Below, piece after piece: positions 1 through 7,987 of a stretch of DNA of 64,000 nt. How positions within the stretch are numbered: position 1 is the stretch's first letter; the number at the start of each line of letters is the position of its first letter. Under the pieces are notes generated by a model that made no database searches, had not been told where the DNA came from, and worked only from the letters and a program-made list of their open reading frames with translations. The DNA is from CAVZRC01 sp963777695 (GTDB taxonomy: Bacteria; Planctomycetota; Planctomycetia; Isosphaerales; Isosphaeraceae): assembly GCA_963777695.1 (NCBI GenBank), contig CAVZRC010000003.1, forward strand, positions 4,154,001-4,218,000, in the 5' to 3' direction. Both the position numbers and the translations under genes were made by a program.

Positions 1-872
1 AGTCCCTGGATCGTGCCGTGGTTGACCCAGTTGGTGGCGTTGATGGTTGCCGTAACGAGGTTGGCCGCCGCGTTGCCGTTGATCGTCCCGAAGTTGTCCA
101 GGCTCGCGGTGCCCACATCGATGAATCCGGCGGCGCCGAGTTGAACCGTCACGCCGGAGGCGATGGTCAGGACGTTGCCCGCGCCCGCGTCGGTGATCCC
201 GCCCTGGGGACCGATCGTCACCGTGCCGGTGCCGGCGAGCGTCTGGGTGCCACCGAAAGCCAGGTTGTCCAACGTGCCGGCCAGGATCACAGTCCCCCCC
301 GCCAGCGTCAACCCGGCGCCGGCGATCGCGACGATCGCGTCGCCCCCATTGCCGGCGGCCTGCAGGCTTAGCGTGCCCGCCAGCGTCACATCCTTGAGCG
401 TGCCCTGGGGCGTGCCCTGCGGCTGCCGCCTGGCCGCCTGAAGGGTCGTTCCCGCCGAGATGGTCGCGTTGATCAGCGTACCACCCTGTAGCGCGATGGT
501 GCTGGAGTCGCTGATCGTCCCAGCGACATTGATGCTGCCCTTGAGTGTGATGGGGGCGCTGGCCGTGATACTTTTTGCGAAGTCCGCCGGGCCGCCGATG
601 TTCACGGCGGCGCCGGAGTTGAGCGCTCCGATGATCACATCATCGCTCGGGCCAGGGACCGCGTCCGTACTCCAGTTGCCGGCCGATTCCCAGTTGCCCC
701 CCGCGGGATTGATCCAGGTGACCGAGAGCATCGTCCGGTCTTCGAGCTGTTCCAGCAGGAGCCGATGGCGGTTGCGTGCGACGGGAGAAATCGCTTGTCG
801 CCGACCCTTACCCGATGCCCTACGCGGAGAGCCGGAGATTCCCAGAGTCCGCAGCCAACACGGCATGTCCAT
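1..872 (-). CDS. Surface/extracellular protein, N-terminal part (runs off window)
   Basis: The reverse strand is open from an ATG at 872 to the window edge, giving 290 residues without a stop. GGAGA lies just upstream of the ATG. The N-terminus is basic and reaches the motif LEQLEDRTML at about residues 41-50, a version of the LEPR-xLL-type leader found on very large planctomycete surface proteins. It is followed by VTWINPAGGNWESAGNW and then low-complexity Gly/Ala/Thr/Val-rich sequence with repeated patterns such as LAGTLDN, LAGTGTVTI and GTINGN. These patterns are typical of beta-helical, autotransporter-like passenger repeats. The role is probably cell-surface or matrix structure. The C-terminus is outside the window, so full length, anchoring and ligand are unknown. 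The call as a coding surface protein is firm and the specific function is not known. Confidence 0.8.
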   Translation of the reverse strand, partial: MDMPCWLRTLGISGSPRRASGKGRRQAISPVARNRHRLLLEQLEDRTMLSVTWINPAGGNWESAGNWSTDAVPGPSDDVIIGALNSGAAVNIGGPADFAKSITASAPITLKGSINVAGTISDSSTIALQGGTLINATISAGTTLQAARRQPQGTPQGTLKDVTLAGTLSLQAAGNGGDAIVAIAGAGLTLAGGTVILAGTLDNLAFGGTQTLAGTGTVTIGPQGGITDAGAGNVLTIASGVTVQLGAAGFIDVGTASLDNFGTINGNAAANLVTATINATNWVNHGTIQG

Positions 873-1054
873 CGTATCGTCTCCTCGGGGTGAGTCGGCA
901 AGTGTTGCTGGCGAATCGTCCGCATCGCCGGGCGCACGGCGAGCGCCCGGCCGTGATTCGGCCGGAGATCGACCTTCTCAAGTGCGGCACCGCACCGTTG
1001 GGCTGTCGCGGCGAAGCATCCTCGGTCATCGGCCCATGAAATAACTCCCCCGGT

Positions 1055-1071
1055 GGATCGCGCAGCGATCC
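1055..1071. other. Perfect inverted repeat, hairpin-forming
   Basis: GGATCGC, a GCA spacer, then GCGATCC. It lies in the gap between the surface protein start and the sigma factor stop, so it could be an operator-like palindrome or a stem of a weak terminator for the sigma gene. No T-run follows on either strand. Role unknown. Confidence 0.3.
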
Positions 1072-1181
1072 GTCGCGACGCTTGCGTCAACCCGGGTCGG
1101 TCCGTGTGATGGGTCTGTTATTAAGATTGCGCCCGGCGTGACAGCAAATGAAAGTGACCGGAATTGCGCCGGGAGCGATCG

Positions 1182-1847
1182 TCAATTGATCAATTCGCCC
1201 AATTCTTCCTTGATGCGACGGAGCACCCGCGATTTGGCTTTGCGAATGGCAGCGGCACTCATGGCGAGCTCCCGAACCAGGGCAGACGTCGGCCGGCCCT
1301 CGATTGCGGATAGCCAGAAGGCTTGCCAGGTTGGTTCCTGGAACTCACGGCGCACCTGCTCGAGCGCCTGGAGGTAAAGGCGGCTCATCTCGATGTCCTC
1401 ACCCTCGGCGGGGTCGCCGGTCAGCTCTGGAACCTCTTGCAGGCGCCGGTAGGCGTCCGAGCCGCCCTCGGCGAAGGCTCGCCCCTGGTTGCGGCGAAAA
1501 TGCATGAGGACCTGATTGCGTGTGACGCCCCTGAGCCAGCCCCGGAAGGTGTCGCCCGGTCGGTCGCGGCGGAATCGCGGGATGTCGCGCGCGACGGCGG
1601 CGAAGACCTCTTGGATTACGTCATCGAGCTCAGGGATGGCGATCCCCGCCCGGCCACACCAGAAGCGCACCAGGGGCTGGTAGAGCGCCACCAGCCGGTT
1701 CCAGGCGTCTTCGTCCCGGACCGGCGCCTGCGCGCGCTCCAGCAAGCTCAGCGGGGTCTTTCTCTTGGCGTCGGCGGATTCGCCGGGTTGGTCTTCGATC
1801 ACGGGCCTGGTCATCAATAAGTGCCGCGGATCATTCAGATAGAGCAT
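1182..1847 (-). CDS. ECF-type RNA polymerase sigma factor
   Basis: This is a sigma-70 family extracytoplasmic-function sigma factor. Region 2 is visible as AWNRLVALYQPLVRFWC, then ELDDVIQEVFAAVARDI and FRGWLRGVTRNQVLMHF (core and -10 recognition helices). Region 4 follows at the C-terminus with SALVRELAMSAAAIRKAKSR, the -35 binding helix-turn-helix. Total length is about 210-220 residues, slightly long for the family. Several starts are possible. I chose ATG 1847 because GAGAGG precedes it; ATG 1814 gives a more family-like N-terminus (MTRPVIED) but has no obvious RBS. The gene is divergent from a kinase that carries a zinc-binding anti-sigma-like motif, which suggests that the kinase controls this sigma factor. 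That link is inference from position. Confidence 0.88.
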   Translation of the reverse strand: MLYLNDPRHLLMTRPVIEDQPGESADAKRKTPLSLLERAQAPVRDEDAWNRLVALYQPLVRFWCGRAGIAIPELDDVIQEVFAAVARDIPRFRRDRPGDTFRGWLRGVTRNQVLMHFRRNQGRAFAEGGSDAYRRLQEVPELTGDPAEGEDIEMSRLYLQALEQVRREFQEPTWQAFWLSAIEGRPTSALVRELAMSAAAIRKAKSRVLRRIKEELGELIN

Positions 1848-2061
1848 GCAACCTCTCGACATCGAGGTTATCACGATTTCCAGTGAGTGTCACTGACTGA
1901 TGGGTCTATGAGTCTCGGAGCCGGGCTGACGACACGAGGTAGCCCGCGACGACCTGACGACCCGACCGCGCCCTGAACGATCTGACGTAGGTCCATTGAC
2001 AATGTCGACGGCCGAGCGCCAACTTGTTGTCATCCAATCGACGCCGACCGGAGCCCGAATC

Positions 2062-5000
2062 ATGCCGCCGATCCCGTGCCTTCGTGCCGAGGAAATACGC
2101 GCCTACCTGTTGGGGGAAATGGCCGAGGCTCACGCGACCGCGGTCGAAGAACACCTGGAACGTTGTGCCGAGTGCGAGGACGCGGCCGCGCGCCTCGAGC
2201 GAATCTCCGATCCGATGCTTGGCCGTTTGCGCCGGGTGTTGCATCTGGGTCCGCGAGAGGGCGAACGGCTCGACGAGACCGTTGTCCACGAGCTATCACG
2301 ATCGGAGTTCCTCTCGTACGCCGACGTTCGCAATGCGACTCGGATCGGATCCAACTACGAGATCCTCGGCGAACTCGGCCGGGGCGGCATGAGTGTGGTC
2401 TACAAGGCCCGACAGCACCTGCCGGAGAGGATCGTCGCCCTCAAGATGATCCTCGCCGGAGCAAACGCCGGCCCGGAGCACCGGGCGCGGTTCCTCGCCG
2501 AGGCCAACGCCATCGCACAGCTTCAGCATCCGGGTATCGTGTCCGTATTCGAGGTTAGCATCGTCAACGAGGCGCTCTTTTTCTCGATGGAACTGATGGA
2601 AGCGGGGAGCCTCGACGACAAGATCAACGCCACGCCCCAACCGCCTGCCGATGCCGCCAACCTTGTCGCCGTGATCGCTCGGGCGGTCCGATTCGCCCAC
2701 GAGCACGGCATCGTCCACCGAGACCTCAAGCCGGCTAACATCCTCCTGACCCGGGAGGGTGCGCCCAAGATCGCCGACTTCGGCCTGGCGCGGCTCGAAG
2801 AGCATCCCCTCATCGAGGATCGTCCTTTCGATCAACCGGTACCACCGTCACCGCGTCGCGGGCTGACTGTCACCGGGGCCATCCTGGGAACGCCCAGTTA
2901 TATGTCTCCGGAACAGGCCGATGGCCGCAGGGACGCGATCGGCCCATGCACGGATATCTACGCTCTCGGTGCCGTCCTGTACGAGATGCTGACCGGGCGA
3001 CCGCCATTTCGCGGCGCCGGCGTACAGGAGACCCTGGAAATGGTCCGCACGGCGGACCCGGTGCCACCTCTCCGCCTGCAACCGCGGATCCCGCGCGATC
3101 TCGAGACGATTTGCTTGAAGTGTCTCGCCAAGGAGCCAGGCCGGAGATATGCCTCCGCGGGCGATCTGGCGGATGACCTGGACCGTTTCCGGAACGGGCA
3201 GCCGATCCGTGCGCGTCCCGTCCCGGCCTGGGAGAAAGTCCTGAAGGCCGCACGTCGTCACCCGACCGCGTCGGTGTCGACACTGCTGGCGGTCGTCGCC
3301 GCGGTGGGCCTCCTCGCGACTTGGGCCATGTTTACCTTACGCTTGCGGGCCGCTCTCGATCAGTCCCACCGGAACGCGGTTGAGGCCGACAACCAGCGGG
3401 TCAGGGCCGAACGCAACCAGGACCGAGCGTTCGAAGGGATCGACCGCTTCTTGACTCGTATCGCCGACAAAGATCTCTCCTCCATACCAGGCATGGAAGT
3501 CGTTCGAGTTGACCTGCTCAACCAGGCCCTCGAAGTCTCTGAGGGATTTCTCGGCGGCGATGAGGGGGACTCCGCGCGAGTTCGCCTCGAAGTCGCCCGA
3601 GCACATGAGCGATGCGCGAAGATCTATGATTCCTTGACGAATGGTTCGAAACAGCTCGAACACTCTCGTCAGGCTGTGAGGCTCCAGCGAGGACTGGTCA
3701 ACGATTACCCCGACGAGCCATCCTACCGATTTGAGCTGGCAAGACACCTGAAAAACTTGGCCAAAACGCTCTACAAGAGCCGCTCGAGCGGCTACGTGCA
3801 AGAAAGTGACGCAATCCAGGCGGAATCACTGGAGCTATGCCGACAATTGGTCCGTCGCGACCCGGACAATGCGGAATACCGCCGGGCCTTGGCATCCAGT
3901 CACTTCTCATTAGGCGGGTTGCGCAGGATGCAACCCGGAAGGATCGGTGACGCCGAGCTGGCCTACAAGAATGCACTGGCCATCGTCGAGAGCCTGCAAG
4001 TCGGGCACGAGGGAACCAACAAAGATCGGCATCAACTGGCTCAGATTCGCATCGGTTGGGGCGCACTCCACCATTCGCAGGGGCGGCGGGAACAGGCAAA
4101 ACAGCAATGGGAACGCGCGCGGGTGATCTATCAGGAAATCTCGAACGGACATCCAGACGACGTCGATGCCCAGATCGGATTGGCCGTAACCTCCAACAAC
4201 CTGGGCGTCATTTACCTCGCACTGAACGAATCCACGCCGGCCCTCAGTGCCGCTCACGACGCGGTGCGAGCCAATGAGCAACTGGTCCGAATCCATCGCA
4301 GCATTCCGGCCTTTCGTGGCGGCCTGGCCGGTGCGCATAACAATCTGGCCAGAGTGTACGAGCGTTACGGCCCGGCCAGGTTAGCGGAGGAGCATTTCCG
4401 TATGGCTTGCGCGATTTCTCGCGACGTCATGCGCGATCACTCCAAGATCGTCGCGTTCCGGCACGCCCTGGGGAAGCACCTCACCAACCTCGCCAGTTAC
4501 CTCCCGACCCGGGACAAACATGCGGAGGCGCGTGCTGTGGGTCAGGAAGCCGTTGAGACGCTTGAGCCCATAGCCCGCGAGAATCCGAACGATCCGGCGA
4601 TTGCCGTGAGCCTGGCGCAAGCCCGCCTCTTGATGGCGCGTCTCCAGTTATCGGTAACCGGTCTGAATAAGGACGTCTTTCTCCTCCACGACGGCGCCAT
4701 CGCAGGCCTTGAGGCCGTGCTCGGCCATACTCCCAATCACGAAGAGGCTCGGGAAACTCTGCGAAGTGCGCGCTCGTTCAAGGCAAGTGCGTTGTTCCTG
4801 GCCGGTTCTTACCGCGAGGTTCTGTCCATCCTGGAGAATCCCAGAGCCGCGGAGTGGGCTTCAGTGACGTTGATGAAACAATTGCAGGCACTGTCGCTGG
4901 CCGCGACGGGCGACTGGCGCCGGGCCACGGTTGCGGTTCGGAAGGCCGACCTCACGGACGCCGCGAAGGATAGCCATGTCGAAATGTTCCGGCTGGCATG

Positions 5001-5478
5001 TATTGAAGTGCGATGCGCGGAGGCCATCAGTGTCGACAAGCATCTGTCCGTGTACGACATCGGTGTACGACAGCGCGAGTGCGAGGAAAAGGCGGTTGAA
5101 CTCGTCAAAGGTTTTGCCTTGAGGGGTGAGGTCTTGCCTGTCGAGTTCGAGAACTGGCCTTCGGTCCATCGCCAGGACGTCGATTGGCAGTTGTTCCGGA
5201 CGATCGTCGAGACTCCCCGGTTCGCCTTCATCTTGGCGTCGGGGTATGCTCGGGCTGCAAATGCGAGCAAAGAGAAAGCCGGCGCGCTGGACCGAGCAGC
5301 CCTGGAATCGCTCCGGCAAGCCCAGGCTCGTGGATACTTCCGAGAGCCTGAACGATTGCAACGACTGGCGACGGCAGCAGAGTTCGACCGATTGCGCCGC
5401 GTTCCCGCTTTCAACGAGTTATTAGCGCAGGCGGAGAAGGCCTCGGTTCCGAAGGCGGAAAAAATAGAGTCAAGGTAG
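2062..5478 (+). CDS. Membrane Ser/Thr protein kinase with N-terminal zinc anti-sigma-like motif and TPR tail
   Basis: The protein has about 1138 residues from ATG 2062, which has GGAG 8 nt upstream; ATG 2002 and TTG 1996 are in-frame alternatives. Residues 6-38 hold C6 and the HLERCAEC motif (H31, C35, C38), the HxxxCxxC zinc signature of anti-sigma factors. The kinase domain runs from about residue 98 to 370. It has a glycine loop (GRGGMSVVYKA), the VALKM lysine, HRDLKPANIL (catalytic loop), DFGLA and GTPSYMSPEQ (activation and P+1 loops). One transmembrane helix lies at about 407-428 (STLLAVVAAVGLLATWAMF). The remaining 700 residues are TPR-like helical repeats, predicted outside the cytoplasm and presumably sensing or binding partners. 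All catalytic motifs are intact. It is divergent from the ECF sigma factor gene, a common planctomycete arrangement. Confidence 0.9.
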   Translation: MPPIPCLRAEEIRAYLLGEMAEAHATAVEEHLERCAECEDAAARLERISDPMLGRLRRVLHLGPREGERLDETVVHELSRSEFLSYADVRNATRIGSNYEILGELGRGGMSVVYKARQHLPERIVALKMILAGANAGPEHRARFLAEANAIAQLQHPGIVSVFEVSIVNEALFFSMELMEAGSLDDKINATPQPPADAANLVAVIARAVRFAHEHGIVHRDLKPANILLTREGAPKIADFGLARLEEHPLIEDRPFDQPVPPSPRRGLTVTGAILGTPSYMSPEQADGRRDAIGPCTDIYALGAVLYEMLTGRPPFRGAGVQETLEMVRTADPVPPLRLQPRIPRDLETICLKCLAKEPGRRYASAGDLADDLDRFRNGQPIRARPVPAWEKVLKAARRHPTASVSTLLAVVAAVGLLATWAMFTLRLRAALDQSHRNAVEADNQRVRAERNQDRAFEGIDRFLTRIADKDLSSIPGMEVVRVDLLNQALEVSEGFLGGDEGDSARVRLEVARAHERCAKIYDSLTNGSKQLEHSRQAVRLQRGLVNDYPDEPSYRFELARHLKNLAKTLYKSRSSGYVQESDAIQAESLELCRQLVRRDPDNAEYRRALASSHFSLGGLRRMQPGRIGDAELAYKNALAIVESLQVGHEGTNKDRHQLAQIRIGWGALHHSQGRREQAKQQWERARVIYQEISNGHPDDVDAQIGLAVTSNNLGVIYLALNESTPALSAAHDAVRANEQLVRIHRSIPAFRGGLAGAHNNLARVYERYGPARLAEEHFRMACAISRDVMRDHSKIVAFRHALGKHLTNLASYLPTRDKHAEARAVGQEAVETLEPIARENPNDPAIAVSLAQARLLMARLQLSVTGLNKDVFLLHDGAIAGLEAVLGHTPNHEEARETLRSARSFKASALFLAGSYREVLSILENPRAAEWASVTLMKQLQALSLAATGDWRRATVAVRKADLTDAAKDSHVEMFRLACIEVRCAEAISVDKHLSVYDIGVRQRECEEKAVELVKGFALRGEVLPVEFENWPSVHRQDVDWQLFRTIVETPRFAFILASGYARAANASKEKAGALDRAALESLRQAQARGYFREPERLQRLATAAEFDRLRRVPAFNELLAQAEKASVPKAEKIESR

Positions 5479-5628
5479 GTGTGGCCCCTCCCGAGCACGC
5501 TGCCTACTTGGCGAGGGCGCCCGGAAGGCGGACAACACGCGTGCCGAGCTCGCCCCGGAACATGTCCCCATTGCCCGTGCCATCGAGCTTACCCATCTCC
5601 TCATTGTACGCGGCGCCCCTCCATGCAC

Positions 5629-5656
5629 TTGACAGAGGAAGGCGTCTGGCTAAATT
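5629..5656 (+). promoter_or_regulatory. Candidate sigma-70-type promoter
   Basis: TTGACA at 5629-5634, 16 nt, then TAAATT at 5651-5656. The -35 box is a perfect consensus, and the -10 box matches four of six positions. It lies 45 nt upstream of the small ORF at 5701 with its own GGAGG, so the elements are in the right order. Assigned by pattern only. Confidence 0.4.
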
Positions 5657-5700
5657 AAGACTATTCGGTTCCACGCTGGAACGATATTGGAGGTCAGGGA

Positions 5701-5781
5701 ATGGGAGGCCGAAAATGTGGGTGTCAAGAACCATCGATGACAGGATGCATGGAGCTTGAACTAAGTTGGATGGCAAGCTAA
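5701..5781 (+). CDS. Putative 26-residue Cys-containing small protein
   Basis: ATG 5701 is preceded by GGAGG (5689-5693) at 7 nt spacing and by a consensus-like promoter at 5629. It reads 26 codons to TAA at 5779-5781. The peptide starts MGGRKCGCQEPSMTGC, with three cysteines including a CxC pair, which could bind a metal or form disulfides. I recognise no family. Signal order (promoter, RBS, start) is the only support; there is no conservation evidence here. It could equally be a chance ORF or the 5' end of a regulatory RNA. Confidence 0.3.
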   Translation: MGGRKCGCQEPSMTGCMELELSWMAS

Positions 5782-5893
5782 GTCCTCACGCGAACCGGAG
5801 GAGCTGGAACGAATCCTGGGGCTACGCCCTCCGCGAATTGGGCATTCCTTCAGTCCTTCCATAGATTCTCCTTAATATCAGGGTAAGCCGATC

Positions 5894-5908
5894 TCAGGAA
5901 ATTCCTGA
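5894..5908. promoter_or_regulatory. Palindrome, operator-like
   Basis: TCAGGAA, a single A, then TTCCTGA. These are perfect 7-bp arms with one central base in the A/T-rich intergenic stretch. It could be a regulator binding site; nothing identifies the regulator. Confidence 0.25.
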
Positions 5909-6180
5909 TCTGCGTTCATGAATTCGATAACCTATGGCATGCTATATATAGTAAAGTCCGTCTTTCGCGAACGCATGTCGGCTGCCATAAGATCGTCGAT
6001 GCAATCGGGCAAAACACCAAGCTCGGATGTGTTCAACATAGATCGAAGAGCGAGTCAAGCAATTGGGCAAATGTGTGCTTGCCGCCAACCATTCACGTGC
6101 TCGCGTGTGTGCCTTCCTTCCTCTCTTGGTTGTCATGTAAAACCGGTCGAACGAAGCCACGATTATGCGGGATGTATCGA

Positions 6181-6229
6181 TTGCATGGGCCACGACTGAG
6201 CGGACTATAATGCCACGATTTCGAAATCG
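6181..6229 (+). promoter_or_regulatory. Candidate promoter with overlapping perfect palindrome
   Basis: TTGCAT at 6181-6186, 18 nt, and TATAAT at 6205-6210 (perfect -10). Immediately downstream, at 6216-6229, is the perfect 14-bp palindrome CGATTTCGAAATCG, placed where a repressor would cover the transcription start. The next supported gene downstream on this strand is the ornithine cyclodeaminase at 6661, more than 400 nt away. Confidence 0.35.
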
Positions 6230-6660
6230 ATGAAACGAACTGTCATGAGACCTTGGTCGCACCCAACCCAATGAAAATGGCGGCCCGTACTTGCGTGATT
6301 GCTTCTGGCCTGCCTTGTTTTCAGAGGAAACCACGAGAATAGGTGCATCAAGCGATCAGCCGGAGGCAGAGTAAGAGTAGCCAGGAGTCCGAGCACGTCT
6401 TGGGGACGGCTTCAACCGCGGCGTCGATCCTCGCAGTCGTGATGCTCGCGATACACGTACCCGTCACCTCGTCACCTGCCAGAGGGTACAACCGCGCCGC
6501 TTGCGGGTATAATCCAACCGCGTAGGATGCAAGAAGCCTTTGGAGCCGGGCCGGATTCCATCGGACAGCCTCCCGGCGGGACTCCCGTACCTCTCTCAGA
6601 TCGGGCTTCGGCCCGGACTCGCGCATCCGCGGGAGTCCGAGGATCGGGAAGGAGAATTCG

Positions 6661-7953
6661 ATGAAAGAGCACCAAGGCCGAGAGGGACAGGCCGCCGCGG
6701 CGAGTCCCGGCGGTTCCACCCGGTCCGGGGGCGTGGTCGAGGAGGTCGAGGTCCGAGGCCATATCGTCAACTCGTTGCTGTTGCCCAAGATCCTCGATCG
6801 CATCCTCCTGATGGGCGGTTCGTTCGAGATCCGCGAGTGCAAGATCGGTGTGCGGCGATCGGATCCGAGTTATGCCCGGATCGCGATCCAGGCCGACGAT
6901 CACGAGACGCTCGGCGCGATCCTGGGCGACGTGGTCGAGCACGGCGCCTCCGCCGTGCATGCGGAAGACGCCCGGGTGGTCCCGGCCGACATCGCCGGTG
7001 CATTTCCGGAGGAGTTCTACAGCACGACGAGCCAGCCCACGCAGGTCCGGATGAAGGGGCGATGGGTCGACGTCGAGGATCAGGAGATGGATTGCGCCAT
7101 CGTCGTCGATCGCGAGACCGGCCGGCTGCGATGCATCCCGATGTCCCACGTCGAACTCGGGATGCCGATCGTCGTCGGCCACGCGGGCGTGCGCGTGCTG
7201 CCGATCGAGCGGTCCCGCGAGGTCAGCCTGTTCAGTTTCATGAACTCGACCGTCTCGAGCGAGAAGCCGAAGGCGGTCAGCATTAAAGGGGTGGTGGACG
7301 CCATCCGGGCGACCCGGGCCGCAGGAAAGAAGGTCTTGATGGTGGGCGGGCCGGCCATCGTCCACACGGGATCGGCCAGTCACGTCGCGCAACTGATCCG
7401 CGATGGCTGGATCCAGGTGCTCTTCGCCGGCAACGCCCTGGCGACCCACGATATCGAGCAGTCCCTCTACGGCACCAGCCTGGGCGTCTCGGTGTCGCGC
7501 GGCGAGGCGATCGAGCACGGCCACGAGCATCACCTTCGTGCGATCAACGCGATCAGGCGCCTCGGGGGCATCGCCCGTGCGGTCGAGGGCGGCGTCCTCA
7601 CCTCCGGGATCATGTTCGAGTCGGTCAAGGCCGGCATCGACGTGGTCCTCGGCGGTTCGATCCGCGACGACGGCCCGCTCCCCGAGGTGATCACGGACAC
7701 GCTCGTGGCCCAGGATCGGATGCGCGAGGCGATCCGAGGCGTCGGCTTCGCGCTGCTGATCGCGACGGCGTTGCACTCGATCGCCACGGGCAACCTCTTG
7801 CCGGCGAGCGTCAAGGTCGTCTGCGTGGACATCAACCCGGCGACCGTCACCAAGCTCAACGACCGCGGCACGTTCCAGACCATCGGACTGGTGACCGACG
7901 TCGAGCCTTTCCTGCGATCGCTGGTCGCGGGGCTGACCTCGGCCGGGGAGTGA
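6661..7953 (+). CDS. LOR/SDH-type ornithine cyclodeaminase family protein
   Basis: 430 residues from ATG 6661, with GGAGAA just upstream. The whole protein matches the LOR/SDH conserved-region family (TIGR00300 type), shared by archaeal ornithine cyclodeaminase and the C-terminal half of cyanobacterial ArgZ/AgrE. Those enzymes convert L-ornithine to L-proline plus ammonia using bound NAD. Landmarks are GHIVNSLLLPKILDRI near residue 30, the middle segment VLMVGGPAIVHTGS with LFAGNALATHDIE (dinucleotide-binding part), and HLRAINAIRRLGGI with GGSIRDDGPLPEV. The next gene encodes a guanidine-modifying hydrolase 34 nt downstream, so the pair looks like an operon for arginine to ornithine to proline. 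The function is inferred from family and neighbour; some members are annotated only as TIGR00300 proteins. Confidence 0.82.
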   Translation: MKEHQGREGQAAAASPGGSTRSGGVVEEVEVRGHIVNSLLLPKILDRILLMGGSFEIRECKIGVRRSDPSYARIAIQADDHETLGAILGDVVEHGASAVHAEDARVVPADIAGAFPEEFYSTTSQPTQVRMKGRWVDVEDQEMDCAIVVDRETGRLRCIPMSHVELGMPIVVGHAGVRVLPIERSREVSLFSFMNSTVSSEKPKAVSIKGVVDAIRATRAAGKKVLMVGGPAIVHTGSASHVAQLIRDGWIQVLFAGNALATHDIEQSLYGTSLGVSVSRGEAIEHGHEHHLRAINAIRRLGGIARAVEGGVLTSGIMFESVKAGIDVVLGGSIRDDGPLPEVITDTLVAQDRMREAIRGVGFALLIATALHSIATGNLLPASVKVVCVDINPATVTKLNDRGTFQTIGLVTDVEPFLRSLVAGLTSAGE

Positions 7954-7987
7954 ATCCGGGTGGCATCGCCCATCCGATCGATACGCC

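Larger units (their letters stand above)
5482..6660. other. Gene-poor, lower-GC intergenic region
   Basis: About 1.2 kb between the kinase stop and the ornithine cyclodeaminase start. From roughly 5860 to 6340 the sequence is visibly richer in A/T than its surroundings. Reading frames here (for example 5504-5776 and 5942-6334 on the minus strand, 6343-6525 on the plus strand) show no recognisable family, and I do not support them as genes. The plus frame at 6343 encodes 60 residues with one hydrophobic stretch (ASILAVVMLAIHV) and starts at GTG; it is possible but weak. Promoter-like and palindromic signals inside the region are listed separately. Confidence 0.5.

Noticed and set aside
5942..6334. 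130-residue minus-strand frame in the A/T-rich gap
   Set aside because: No RBS, no recognisable motif, and the sequence looks like non-coding DNA.
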